This document shows positions 26,469 through 35,770 of a stretch of DNA of 64,000 nucleotides, one piece after another. The DNA is from Prevotella sp. (lineage in GTDB: Bacteria > Bacteroidota > Bacteroidia > Bacteroidales > Bacteroidaceae): the NCBI GenBank assembly GCA_021636625.1, contig JAJWLX010000006.1, positions 1 through 64,000 on the forward strand, read 5' to 3'. Under the pieces are notes generated by a model that saw nothing but the letters and a program-made list of their open reading frames with translations, had not been told where the DNA came from and ran no database searches. Positions within the stretch are counted from its first letter, which is position 1; each line of letters starts with the position of its first letter. A program made the position numbers and the translations under genes.

Positions 26469-28814
26469 TTATTTGTGGAAATACTGAGTTCCCTCTACTG
26501 CTGTGAACTTCTTCTGATTATCCTTGCGCATTTCGAGGTTGAGGTTGCTCCACCAAGATGGCCATCCACCAACGATATTGCAGAGATAAACGAACTTCAC
26601 TGGATGCAGACCCTTAGCCAGAGCTACAGCATTGTCGCTGTTGGTACCAGCCTTTACGGCACCCTCATTGTTGATCACGAGCTTGTTGTCGATCCAAACC
26701 TGCTCCATGCGTGAAGAGAGATAGTAAACGCCATCCTCAGGAACATTGATGAATCCCTCAGCAATCGCACCATAGTTGTTGGCACCACGCAGGGTAGCAG
26801 CATCGTCTGGCTGGCTCACCTTCATCTTATTCAGGTTGGTAACAGTACCGCAGTCCTGCCACTCAGCATCAGCAAAATCCAACTGGTTTACCTTCAAATA
26901 ATTACCCTTGATACGGCGCAGCTGCAAGCCAGCCTTGGTATCGCTTACATTCACAGCAGGAGCATAGTTCTGCTTCTCTACGTCGATGGTTCTCACCTTG
27001 CTCATCTTTCCAGAAGGCAATACGGTAGCAATCTTGATGATCATATTGCCGCTCACCTTGATAGGCTCGGTATAGACAGCAGAAGTTGGAGTTGGAGTAG
27101 TACCATCCAAGGTATAGACCATCTTCATCGGACGTGAAGTCTGGAAGGTAACTACGGTATCCTTGGTAATCACTACCTTGTCGCAAGAACCGTATGGCTG
27201 CTCAGGCAATGGGATATGATAACGTACGTGGCGCTCATCCAGGCGGACACTGTTGGCATCTACACGGCGGGCGAAGTCTGTGAAGTTCTTCTTCTTGGCT
27301 GGTGACCATGCAATCTCAGCGAGAGCGAGAGAGCGAGGATACATCTGATACTCCATCTTGGCATTGGTGTACATATACTCCGACCAGTTGTTGCACTGCA
27401 CACCGAGGATATGCTTCTCCAGTCTCAGAGACTTGATGGTATCAGGCACAGGCTCATAGTTATATGTTCTAGAGAGATAAGCAGGAGCACTAGGAATAGT
27501 AACCGGCTCAATCTTGTAGTCGCCCTGATAATGGTCGAGATACAAACCGCCGCTACCAGGAGTCATGATTACGTCATGCTTCTGCAAAGCAGCCGAAATA
27601 CCTCCGGATGTACCACGCCAAGACATCACGGTAGCCTCAGGGCTCAAACCACCTTCGAGGATTTCATCCCAGCCGATGATCTTTCTGCCGTACTTAGCCA
27701 GCATCTTTTCCATGCGCTTGATCACGTAGCTCTGGAGTCTTTCCTCAGCAGAGTGCTTGCCGTCAGCCTGCAAGCCTTCAGCCTCGATGCGCTTCTGGCA
27801 GGCAGGACAGTTCTTCCAGCTGGTCTTAGGGCACTCGTCGCCACCGATGTGGAAATACTTGCCAGGGAAGAGAGGCACCACCTCGCGAACGATATCCTCC
27901 AGGAAGCGGAACATATCTTCCTTACCCGGACACATCACGATATCCTCAACACCCCAAACCATTCTAGGAGTCCACTGCTCGCCCTTGCAGGAGAGAGATG
28001 GATAAGCAGCGATTGCTGCCATCATGTGGCCAGGAAGGTCGATTTCAGGAATCACGGTGATGTAGCGCTTGGCTGCATAATCCACGATGTCCTTGATTTC
28101 CTCCTGTGTATAGAAACCGCCATAGGTAGAACCGTCACCCTGGAGGCGATAGCCGCCGATGGAAGTCAGCTCAGGATATTTCTTGATTTCGATACGCCAG
28201 CCCTGGTCCTCAGTGAGGTGGAAGTGCATGGTGTTTACCTTGAACATAGACATGATGTCGAGCTGCTTCTTCACGTTTTCTACGGTGATAAAGTGACGGC
28301 ATGGATCGAGATGGAAGCCACGGTAGCCGAAGCGAGGAGCATCCTGGATGTCACAGCACTGAGCCACCCACTTCACGCCACTCACCTTGGTAGCGCTCTC
28401 CACCTGTGCAGGCAAGAGCTGCATGAAGCTCTGCATACCATAGAAAGCACCCTTTCCGGTCTTTGCCTTGATTACTACGCCCTTGCTGGTAACAGTAAGG
28501 CGATAGCCTTCCTCAGCCATCTTCATGGAAGGAGAAATCTGGATAGAGATATTTCCCTTCTTGCCGCCTACGGTTACATCATAGCCGGTAGATGCCTTCA
28601 GCTTATCAGCCATATACTCTGCGATGTTCTTGCCATCCGCAGTCTGATAAGAGATCACTACCTTTTGAGGCAATACAAACTCACCCTTCTGCACCTGTGT
28701 TTTCACTGGCACAGGGATAATATTAATATCTGCAGCTACAGCCTGAGTTGAGACTCCCCCCAACATCGCTGCGCAAGCTGCCAACGAACCTAAGAATTTG
28801 TTGATTTTCTTCAT
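26469..28814 (-). CDS. GH20 beta-N-acetylhexosaminidase
   Basis: A 781-residue exported exo-hexosaminidase (signal peptide to about AVA-A28) that removes terminal beta-linked GlcNAc or GalNAc by substrate-assisted catalysis. An N-terminal GH20b-type domain (about 30-155) precedes the TIM barrel; the catalytic pair Asp326-Glu327 lies in FHIGGDECPKTSW. After the barrel come a chitobiase-like C-terminal Ig domain (YTLDGTTPTPTSAVYTEP) and a PA14/discoidin-like beta domain (about 640-781). First gene of the operon with the GH2 enzyme. Confidence 0.95.
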   Translation of the reverse strand: MKKINKFLGSLAACAAMLGGVSTQAVAADINIIPVPVKTQVQKGEFVLPQKVVISYQTADGKNIAEYMADKLKASTGYDVTVGGKKGNISIQISPSMKMAEEGYRLTVTSKGVVIKAKTGKGAFYGMQSFMQLLPAQVESATKVSGVKWVAQCCDIQDAPRFGYRGFHLDPCRHFITVENVKKQLDIMSMFKVNTMHFHLTEDQGWRIEIKKYPELTSIGGYRLQGDGSTYGGFYTQEEIKDIVDYAAKRYITVIPEIDLPGHMMAAIAAYPSLSCKGEQWTPRMVWGVEDIVMCPGKEDMFRFLEDIVREVVPLFPGKYFHIGGDECPKTSWKNCPACQKRIEAEGLQADGKHSAEERLQSYVIKRMEKMLAKYGRKIIGWDEILEGGLSPEATVMSWRGTSGGISAALQKHDVIMTPGSGGLYLDHYQGDYKIEPVTIPSAPAYLSRTYNYEPVPDTIKSLRLEKHILGVQCNNWSEYMYTNAKMEYQMYPRSLALAEIAWSPAKKKNFTDFARRVDANSVRLDERHVRYHIPLPEQPYGSCDKVVITKDTVVTFQTSRPMKMVYTLDGTTPTPTSAVYTEPIKVSGNMIIKIATVLPSGKMSKVRTIDVEKQNYAPAVNVSDTKAGLQLRRIKGNYLKVNQLDFADAEWQDCGTVTNLNKMKVSQPDDAATLRGANNYGAIAEGFINVPEDGVYYLSSRMEQVWIDNKLVINNEGAVKAGTNSDNAVALAKGLHPVKFVYLCNIVGGWPSWWSNLNLEMRKDNQKKFTAVEGTQYFHK

Positions 28815-28845
28815 ATAAAGTTGAATATTGTGTTAGTTGCAATGA

Positions 28846-28878
28846 TTGCCTCCCAGCTTTTTTGCGGCTGGAAGGCAA
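28846..28878 (-). promoter_or_regulatory. 5'-UTR hairpin of the GH20 mRNA
   Basis: TTGCCTCCCAGC (28846-28857) pairs with GCTGGAAGGCAA (28867-28878) with one mismatch, 32 nt before the GH20 start codon. It lies within the long leader expected from the -7 box at 28965-28972. Confidence 0.5.
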
Positions 28879-28964
28879 AGTAGATATATATTAATGTTAG
28901 TTAGAAACCTCGATAATAATATCTTTTATTTTTAGTTGAATACTTAATAAAATATTTTATTTTG

Positions 28965-28972
28965 CAAAGATA
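28965..28972 (-). promoter_or_regulatory. -7 box of the GH20-GH2 operon
   Basis: The minus strand reads TATCTTTG followed by CA. It implies a leader of about 145 nt before the GH20 start. Confidence 0.55.
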
Positions 28973-29250
28973 CGTCTTTTATTAATTAGTTCCATCATTT
29001 TTAGGTTAATAAATCTAAAAGGCTTTTATTTTTTTAGTTTATTGACAAGAAGCGGCTATTAATAAGTGTCGTTTTTACCATTATATCAATCAGTTATGGC
29101 TACATAGGGTTTATCTGTTGCTGAAATGATTGCAGATAAAATCACTCTTATGTCTCTATATATAAATAGGTATAATACTAAATCACGAAGCGCCGAAGAG
29201 GAAATTTGCATAAAAATAGCCCAAATTAAGTTTTATTAACTCACAAATCA

Positions 29251-29280
29251 TTGTACCAAACTTAAAAAAGAGTATCTTTG
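29251..29280 (+). promoter_or_regulatory. Promoter of the ROK regulator gene
   Basis: TTG (29251-29253), a 19-nt gap, then TATCTTTG (29273-29280) followed by CAAC, 20 nt before the start codon. Confidence 0.6.
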
Positions 29281-29299
29281 CAACAAAAAAATTTTAGTT

Positions 29300-30508
29300 A
29301 TGGCTAAAGACATAATAAAATATATTAAGAACATCAACCGAAAACCTTCTGTTCCTAGACGACTACTAGAGCAGTTCATAGCAAAGGGTGCTTCTACCAT
29401 ACCTGAATTATCAAAGGGTATAGGGGTGAGCCTCCCGACAACGACGAACGCTCTGAATGAACTGATGGGACAGGGACTTGTCAGGGAGATCGGAAAGAAA
29501 GCCGATTCCGCTGGCCGAATCCCGATGGTTTACGACCTGGAACCTACCGCAGGTTACTTTGTTGGTGTGAACCCGGAAATGGACTGCCTCGCTTTGGCAG
29601 TGAGCGACTTCTGCGGCAATCTGATCACAGAGAAGCAGAAAGTTCCTTATGTGTATGAGAATACGCCTGAGAGCCTTGCCGAGATGGGAAAGATTATTAA
29701 TGTCTTTATCGACAATCTACCTATTAAAAGAGAAGAAATCCTGGAAGTTTGCGTGAACGTAGCCGAACGAGTGAGACCTATGGAAGGAAGAGCTTACAAT
29801 ATGTTCACGTTCCTGGAAGATCCTCTGGCTGAGAAGCTCACAGAGCTGTTGGAACTTCCAACCTGCATCGAGAACGATTCCCGCAGTATGACCTACGGAG
29901 AGTTTATCAAAGGATGCTGTAAAGGTAAGAAAGATGTCATCTTCGTCAACGTATGCTGGGGTTTGGGCATCGGAATCATCATCGACGGCAAGCTGTACTA
30001 CGGCAAGTCGGGATATTCTGGAGAGTTCGGTCACATGACCGCCTACAACAACAACATCATCTGCCACTGCGGCAAGATTGGCTGCGTGGAGACAGAAGTA
30101 TCGGGCAGAGCACTCAAGAGAAAACTAACGGAGAATATCCTGGCAGGCAAGCCATCCATTCTCTCGGACAAGGTACTCAAGCAGAAAGAGGAGCTTACGC
30201 TGGAAGACATCATGGATGCCATCGCTAAGGAAGATGTACTGAGCCTCGCCACCCTGCAACACATCGCAGATGAGTTGGGCAAGCAACTGGCAGGCATCAT
30301 CAACATATTCAACCCAGAGATGCTGGTCATCGGCGGAGAAATGTCTGTCACAGGCGATTATCTCACCCTGCCAGTGAACATGGGAATCAAGAAGTATTCG
30401 CTCAACGTCATGAACGAAGATTCACAAATCGTCACTTCTGAGCTGAAAGACCAGGCCGGTGTCATCGGAGCGTGTCTGATAGCTCGACAGAAGTTGCTTA
30501 CAATATAA
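29300..30508 (+). CDS. ROK-family transcriptional regulator (NagC-like)
   Basis: A 402-residue ROK protein with an N-terminal winged helix (about 15-75: ASTIPELSKGIGVSLPTTTN), so a regulator rather than a plain sugar kinase. The ROK zinc motif CHCGKIGCVE is intact (about residue 255). The ROK fold binds N-acetyl sugars or their phosphates. It is divergent from the GH20-GH2 operon and upstream of SusC/SusD and the sulfatases, so it probably senses a GlcNAc- or GalNAc-derived signal and controls the locus. No hybrid two-component system or anti-sigma pair is present, which makes it the likely local switch. Confidence 0.88.
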   Translation: MAKDIIKYIKNINRKPSVPRRLLEQFIAKGASTIPELSKGIGVSLPTTTNALNELMGQGLVREIGKKADSAGRIPMVYDLEPTAGYFVGVNPEMDCLALAVSDFCGNLITEKQKVPYVYENTPESLAEMGKIINVFIDNLPIKREEILEVCVNVAERVRPMEGRAYNMFTFLEDPLAEKLTELLELPTCIENDSRSMTYGEFIKGCCKGKKDVIFVNVCWGLGIGIIIDGKLYYGKSGYSGEFGHMTAYNNNIICHCGKIGCVETEVSGRALKRKLTENILAGKPSILSDKVLKQKEELTLEDIMDAIAKEDVLSLATLQHIADELGKQLAGIINIFNPEMLVIGGEMSVTGDYLTLPVNMGIKKYSLNVMNEDSQIVTSELKDQAGVIGACLIARQKLLTI

Positions 30509-30886
30509 AACCTATCACGACTAGCGGCATCCGCATCGTCTTAGGCGGTGCAGAATAGGTGCCCATATATCAACATTATCCGCTGCATTCTAGCTTTCAG
30601 CTTGATGACAAAAAATGCAAATATTACTACACCTATATGAGAACAATTTAAAATGACCTATGACACAAAGGGGCAAATTGTTATTTTGCAGCAAATCTGA
30701 GTTCAAAGTTACTTCCTTGTAAGGGGGTAATGATATGAATTACGAGGGGCGCGCCAACCAATGGCGCCCCCTCTTTCTAAAGACAACAACAAAGCTAAAA
30801 AAAATAGCTAACAATCATATAAGACTACTCCAGAAGAAGTAGCTGATGATAATAAATGAAATAAACCAATAATATATATTAGTCCT
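30509..30886. other. 378-bp region between the ROK gene and susC
   Basis: No gene. It holds a GC-rich hairpin (30744-30776) nearly identical to the terminator after susD, and a stretch at 30661-30700 (CAAATTGTTATTTTGCAGC) that resembles the start of susC at 30899-30917 (CAAATTTGTATTTTTGCAGC). Either may be promoter-like; the region is AT-rich elsewhere. Confidence 0.55.
30744..30776 (+). repeat. GC-rich hairpin before susC, twin of the susD terminator
   Basis: Inverted repeat with core GCGCCAACCAATGGCGCC and flanking GAGGG / CCCTC, followed by TTTC. The same core (GCGCCAACCGATGGCGCC) recurs at 35666-35702. It may terminate read-through from the ROK gene or act as an attenuator in the susC leader. 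Confidence 0.75.
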
Positions 30887-30923
30887 ATGAACAAAAGAGC
30901 AAATTTGTATTTTTGCAGCGCTG

Positions 30924-33887
30924 TTGGGTGCTATGTCACCACTAAGCACTGTCACTGCATTGGCAGCTCAGAGCAATTCAGCAATTGCAACCGCTACCCA
31001 GCAGCAAAACTCATGTAAAGGTACAGTAAAGGACGCTTCAGGCGAGCCTATCATTGGTGCTACCATCCGTATCGATGGCAAGACCGGCGGTACTGTGACC
31101 GACCTTGATGGTAACTTCGTCCTTAACAATTTAGCTAAGGGCGCTAAGCTCACTATTACTTACGTAGGTTACAAATCCCAGACAATCACTTGGAACGGAA
31201 CTCCATTAGACATCACTTTGCAAGACGACGCCAACGTACTCGAGGAGACTGTTGTCATCGGTTACGGTACAGTAAAGAAGGCAGACTTGGCAGGTTCTGT
31301 TGCTGTGATGGAAGGCAAGAGCTTCAAGGATCAGCCGGTTGCACGTGTTGAGGATGCCCTCAACGGTCGTATGTCTGGTGTACAGGTTATGTCTAGCGGC
31401 GTACCTGGTGGTTCCATGAAGATTCGTGTCCGTGGTGCCAGCTCAGTAAACAAGAGCAACGACCCTCTCTACGTAGTAGATGGTATCGTTCGCGAGACAG
31501 GTCTTGAGGGTATCAGCCCTGAAGATATCCAGAGCATTCAGGTATTGAAGGATGCTTCTTCTACCGCTATCTATGGTGCCCGCGGTGCCAATGGTGTTGT
31601 AATGGTACAGACCAAGAGCGGTAAGGCAGGTGCACCCCAGGTTACCTTCGACGGCAGCTTCGGTTTCTCTAACGCTTACAACATCCCAGAGGTAATGGGT
31701 ACCAAGCAGTATGCACAGGCTTTGGTTGACCACAAGGGTGTGGCTCAGAGCGCTGTACAGGATTATTTGAATGGTACCAAGCCAGGTATCGACTGGATGG
31801 ATCAGTTGCTCCAGACAGGTATTACTCAGAACTATAAGGTTGCCTTGTCACAGGGTAACGAGAAAACACAGACTTACTTCTCTGCCAACTTGATGGATCA
31901 GAAGGGTGTAATCGTTGACACCAAGTCTAGACGTTACGCTATCAAGGCAAACATTCATAATAAGGTATTCGACTGGTTGGAGTTGACCGCCGACCTCAAC
32001 CTTGCTCAGACAGACAACTCAGGTGCTGGCTTCGCTCAGAACCAGTCTAACCCAATCTGGGTAGGTTTGAACTACTCTCCTACCATGGAGATGATGGCTG
32101 CCAACGGCAAGTACAACCTGGACCCATACAACAACATCCAGAACAACCCTTACGGTATTCTCCACGACAGCCAGAACGATCGCAAGCGTACTATGGTTAC
32201 TGGTCACGTTGACTTGAAGTTCAACCTTCTCAAGGGCTTGACCTTCACCACCACCAACGGTATCGACTATAACGATTACAAGTGGTACAGCTTCACATCT
32301 ACCAAGGTGAACGCAGCAGGTAACAACATGGGCAACAACGATGCTACCGTTACCGCTTTGCAGTCAACCAACAACTTGACTTACAGCAACAAGTGGGGTG
32401 ATCACGGTTTGACAGCAACAGGTGTATGGGAAGTTACCTCTAACGAGGTTCGCCGCATGGGTATGTCAGGTACAGGTATTGCTCACGAGCAGTTAGGCTA
32501 CTGGAACATAGCAGATGCAGCTTCCAAGACTCCTAGCAACGGTTACAGCAAGTGGACCATGCTTTCAGGTGTAGCCCGCGTTATGTACAACTACGCAGAC
32601 CGTTATATGTTGACCGGTACCTTCCGTGCGGATGGTTCCAGCCGTTTCACCAACAAGAAGTGGGGTTATTTCCCATCAGCAGCTGCAGCTTGGACCATCT
32701 CTAACGAGAAGTTCTGGGAGCCAATCAAGGATGCAGTAGAGTACTTGAAGATCCGTGCCAGCTACGGTATCATCGGTAACCAGGATATCTCTCCATATTC
32801 TACTCTCGGTTCATTGGGTACAACCGGTTTCACATACGGTACCAATCAGTCATATACAGGTTACTGGGCAAATGGTCTTGCTACACCTGACCTGACCTGG
32901 GAGAAGGTTCACCAGTTTGACCTCGGTGTTGACCTCGGTTTCTTCGGCAACCGCTTGAACATCAGCTTAGACTACTTCGACAAGAAGACCAAGGATGCCC
33001 TCCTGACCACATCAGCTCCAGGTTACCTGGGCGGTACATCTTACTGGGTAAATGCCGGTGAGGTAAGCAACAAGGGTATTGATGCAACCATCAATGCACA
33101 GATTATCCAGACCAAGGATTGGTCATGGTCATCAACCTTGAATGCCAGCTACATCAAGAACGAGGTAACCAAGTTGACAGCAGATTCTCCTATCCTCTAT
33201 GGTACCAGCCCTTCTCCAGGTACTGTTGACCCATGTACCATCATCAAGGAAGGTGAGGCTATCGGTACATTCTACGGCTTCAAGTGGGCTGGTTTGCAGA
33301 AGAACGACAAGGGCGAGTGGATTGATACCTATTACACAGCAGACGGTGGAACTACCGCTACTCCAGATGCTTCAAAGGACCGCTTCGTATTAGGCCGTTC
33401 AAACCCAGACGTTACATTGGGCTGGAACAACAACGTCAGCTACAAGAACTGGGACTTCAACGTATTCTTCAACGCAGCCTTCGGAGCTAAGCGTTTGAAT
33501 ATGGTACGTTACGCCATGAACTCAATGGTAGGTGCCTCTATGTTCGTAACCGATAAGGATTACTTCAACAACATCGGAATCACCATGCCAACAGTAGGCG
33601 CAGAGAACAAGACATACGGTAACTCAGACAAGTGGTTGGAGAATGCAGATTACCTGCGTTGCGAGAATATCAGCATTGCTTATACATTCCCACGCAGCGT
33701 GACAAAGATTGCAGACATCCGTCTCTCTCTCTCAGCTCAGAACCTCTTCACCATTACCGGCTATAAGGGTATCGACCCAGCTGGTGCATCATTCAGTGAT
33801 AATGGTGTTGACCGTGATAACGGTTTGGATATGGGTGCTTACCCTAATCCTCGTACCATCACAATGGGCGTACGTGTAAACTTCTAA
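30924..33887 (+). CDS. susC: SusC-type TonB-dependent receptor, disturbed start
   Basis: A 987-residue SusC-like outer-membrane importer: carboxypeptidase-regulatory-like domain (CKGTVKDASGEPIIGATI), TonB-like VVIGYGT, plug (DPLYVVDGIV...SIQVLKDASSTAIYGARGANGVVMV) and a 22-strand barrel ending RTITMGVRVNF. The start is abnormal. The only well-placed ATG (30887) is one frame off; the receptor frame opens after TGA at 30888 with no ATG until 30933, inside the signal sequence. One base fewer in the A4 run (30893-30896) or T5 run (30910-30914) would join them as MNKRANLYFAALLGAMSPLS. I used the in-frame TTG at 30924. It pairs with SusD, 28 bp downstream. Confidence 0.9.
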   Translation: MGAMSPLSTVTALAAQSNSAIATATQQQNSCKGTVKDASGEPIIGATIRIDGKTGGTVTDLDGNFVLNNLAKGAKLTITYVGYKSQTITWNGTPLDITLQDDANVLEETVVIGYGTVKKADLAGSVAVMEGKSFKDQPVARVEDALNGRMSGVQVMSSGVPGGSMKIRVRGASSVNKSNDPLYVVDGIVRETGLEGISPEDIQSIQVLKDASSTAIYGARGANGVVMVQTKSGKAGAPQVTFDGSFGFSNAYNIPEVMGTKQYAQALVDHKGVAQSAVQDYLNGTKPGIDWMDQLLQTGITQNYKVALSQGNEKTQTYFSANLMDQKGVIVDTKSRRYAIKANIHNKVFDWLELTADLNLAQTDNSGAGFAQNQSNPIWVGLNYSPTMEMMAANGKYNLDPYNNIQNNPYGILHDSQNDRKRTMVTGHVDLKFNLLKGLTFTTTNGIDYNDYKWYSFTSTKVNAAGNNMGNNDATVTALQSTNNLTYSNKWGDHGLTATGVWEVTSNEVRRMGMSGTGIAHEQLGYWNIADAASKTPSNGYSKWTMLSGVARVMYNYADRYMLTGTFRADGSSRFTNKKWGYFPSAAAAWTISNEKFWEPIKDAVEYLKIRASYGIIGNQDISPYSTLGSLGTTGFTYGTNQSYTGYWANGLATPDLTWEKVHQFDLGVDLGFFGNRLNISLDYFDKKTKDALLTTSAPGYLGGTSYWVNAGEVSNKGIDATINAQIIQTKDWSWSSTLNASYIKNEVTKLTADSPILYGTSPSPGTVDPCTIIKEGEAIGTFYGFKWAGLQKNDKGEWIDTYYTADGGTTATPDASKDRFVLGRSNPDVTLGWNNNVSYKNWDFNVFFNAAFGAKRLNMVRYAMNSMVGASMFVTDKDYFNNIGITMPTVGAENKTYGNSDKWLENADYLRCENISIAYTFPRSVTKIADIRLSLSAQNLFTITGYKGIDPAGASFSDNGVDRDNGLDMGAYPNPRTITMGVRVNF

Positions 33888-33915
33888 CTTCAATCATCTA
33901 AAATCTGAAATAATT

Positions 33916-35589
33916 ATGAGAACTAGAAAATTATTATATATGGGTTGTCTCATGGCAGCATCCTTGCTTACCTTCTCTTCTTGTGGAGACTTCCTGGATG
34001 AGGAACCTAAGGGACAGTTGACCCCAGATAACTTCTTCAATAGCGAAGATGACCTGACAGCAAGTGTTAATGCGCTGTATGACCGAGTAAACCAGACACA
34101 GAGCTGGACCAACCCTATGTACCCACAGTGGCAGGGTGATGATATCACAGCCAACCCTGGTTCTAACAAGCAGGCTTGTGCTGCCCTCGATGCTTTTGCA
34201 TCTGATGGTGCCAACAAGGGTGTAACTGACGCCTGGAACCAGCACTATTCTGTAATCAAGGCTGCCAACCTGATTACTGAAAGTGCAAGCAAGGCTCCTG
34301 TTGCTCAGGATAAGATTGATGTAGCTTTGGGTAATGCACACTTCTGGCGTGCATACGCTTACTACTATCTGGTACGTGTATTTGGTCCTGTGCCATTGAT
34401 TACCGGTACCGACGTTTCACAGTTGGAGGTTGCTCCATCTAGTGTAAAGGATGTATATGAACTGATTGTTTCAGACTTGAAGGCAGCCGTTAACGAGCTT
34501 CCTACCAAGTATGAGAAGGAACCTAGCCGCTTGTTCGGTGTGGATGTCTGGACAACCAAGCAGGCTGCACAGGCTACCCTGTCAGCAGTTTACATGTCTA
34601 TGGCTGGTTACCCACTCAATATGGGTACAGAGTACTACAAGCTCGCTGCAGAGCAGGCTAAGTCTGTCATCGACAACAATGGTTCTTACGGTTTCATCCT
34701 GAACCCAGAGTGGAAGGATGTTTACTCTATGGGTAACAACTACAACATGGAGACCGTGCTTGGTATCAACAACGATGCTCGTGGTTGGTGGGATCATGAT
34801 TCAGAGCTTTCTTCCTGCTGCCGTTTCGAAGGTCTCGGCGATGGTGGCTGGGGTGATGCCTGGGGTGAAATCGCATTCTGGAAGAGATTCCCAGAGGGAG
34901 CTCGTAAGGATGCTATCTACGCTCCTAAGGTTACATTCCAGGATGGAAACACTATTACTAAGGCTGTAGATTGGTGGGCACTGAAAGAAGATGGAAAGAC
35001 TCCTGAGGTTGAGGCTTATCACCCAATGTTCTGTATCTACACCTGTAACTCAGATGAGAATGGCAACATGCTCCGTCAGGCTTACGATTACCTGGCTCCT
35101 AACTGGGGTGGAATGGTCAACGACCGCCGTCACAACCTCATCCGTTACTCTGAGATTCTTCTCTGGTATGCTGAGAGCGCAGCTCGCTCTGGTGGCGACT
35201 TGGCTAAGGCTAAGGATTGCCTCCGTCAGGTTCGTAGCCGTGCCGTAAACGATGTTGAGAACGTTACTTTGAGCGATGGTACTACCGTGAAGATTGCTGA
35301 TATGAATGCAGAGCAGCTGGCTGAGGCTTGCTACATTGAGCACGGATGGGAAGTTGCCGGCAACTGGGTATCAATGGTTACACGTCGTTCTGACGAGCTT
35401 CGTATGGACGAGTTGAAGAAGAACTTCGACTACCGCGTAACCAATGCTCCTCTCGTAGTAGCAAAGCAGGATGGCAAGACCTATACTGCTAAGGAAAGTG
35501 TAACTGTTTCAGGTTCTTGGTCTGAGGATAGAATTTACTGTCCTTATCCAACAACAGATGTTGAGAAGAACCCTAACCTGAAGAGATAA
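33916..35589 (+). CDS. susD: SusD-family surface glycan-binding lipoprotein
   Basis: A 557-residue SusD/RagB lipoprotein (signal MRTRKLLYMGCLMAASLLTF then SSC, Cys23). It has the TPR-like helical fold, the N-terminal FLDEEPKG motif and the C-terminal RRSDELRMDEL segment of the family. It caps the SusC barrel and captures oligosaccharide outside the cell. It starts 28 bp after susC and is followed by a strong terminator. Confidence 0.95.
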   Translation: MRTRKLLYMGCLMAASLLTFSSCGDFLDEEPKGQLTPDNFFNSEDDLTASVNALYDRVNQTQSWTNPMYPQWQGDDITANPGSNKQACAALDAFASDGANKGVTDAWNQHYSVIKAANLITESASKAPVAQDKIDVALGNAHFWRAYAYYYLVRVFGPVPLITGTDVSQLEVAPSSVKDVYELIVSDLKAAVNELPTKYEKEPSRLFGVDVWTTKQAAQATLSAVYMSMAGYPLNMGTEYYKLAAEQAKSVIDNNGSYGFILNPEWKDVYSMGNNYNMETVLGINNDARGWWDHDSELSSCCRFEGLGDGGWGDAWGEIAFWKRFPEGARKDAIYAPKVTFQDGNTITKAVDWWALKEDGKTPEVEAYHPMFCIYTCNSDENGNMLRQAYDYLAPNWGGMVNDRRHNLIRYSEILLWYAESAARSGGDLAKAKDCLRQVRSRAVNDVENVTLSDGTTVKIADMNAEQLAEACYIEHGWEVAGNWVSMVTRRSDELRMDELKKNFDYRVTNAPLVVAKQDGKTYTAKESVTVSGSWSEDRIYCPYPTTDVEKNPNLKR

Positions 35590-35665
35590 AAGCTTACTAG
35601 GTTTGTTTATTATAAGAATAACTCAACTGTTTCTCTTGAAGAAATAGTAGTGTTTAGGTTAAATC

Positions 35666-35702
35666 AAAGAGGGTGCGCCAACCGATGGCGCCCCCTCTTT
35701 TT
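35666..35702 (+). terminator. Terminator after susD
   Basis: Stem AAAGAGGGTGCGCCA / TGGCGCCCCCTCTTT with a 5-nt loop and a T5 tail. It separates susCD from the sulfatase operon, though some read-through is possible. Near-identical twin at 30744-30776. Confidence 0.9.
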
Positions 35703-35770
35703 GGCATTTTATCAACCTCTACTATCTTTATCAACAATTCATTCATTATTAACGATATATCACCAGAATC

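Larger units (their letters stand above)
28815..29299. other. 485-bp divergent control region between the GH20 and ROK genes
   Basis: AT-rich, no plausible gene. It contains a 5'-UTR hairpin and -7 box for the GH20 operon on the minus strand and a promoter for the ROK gene on the plus strand, each listed separately. ROK operators are expected here, but I could not pick out a repeated site with confidence. Confidence 0.6.

Noticed and set aside
27411..28751. 446-codon plus-strand open frame opposite the GH20 gene
   Set aside because: Antisense shadow of a catalytic domain with intact Asp-Glu pair; no signal or fold of its own.
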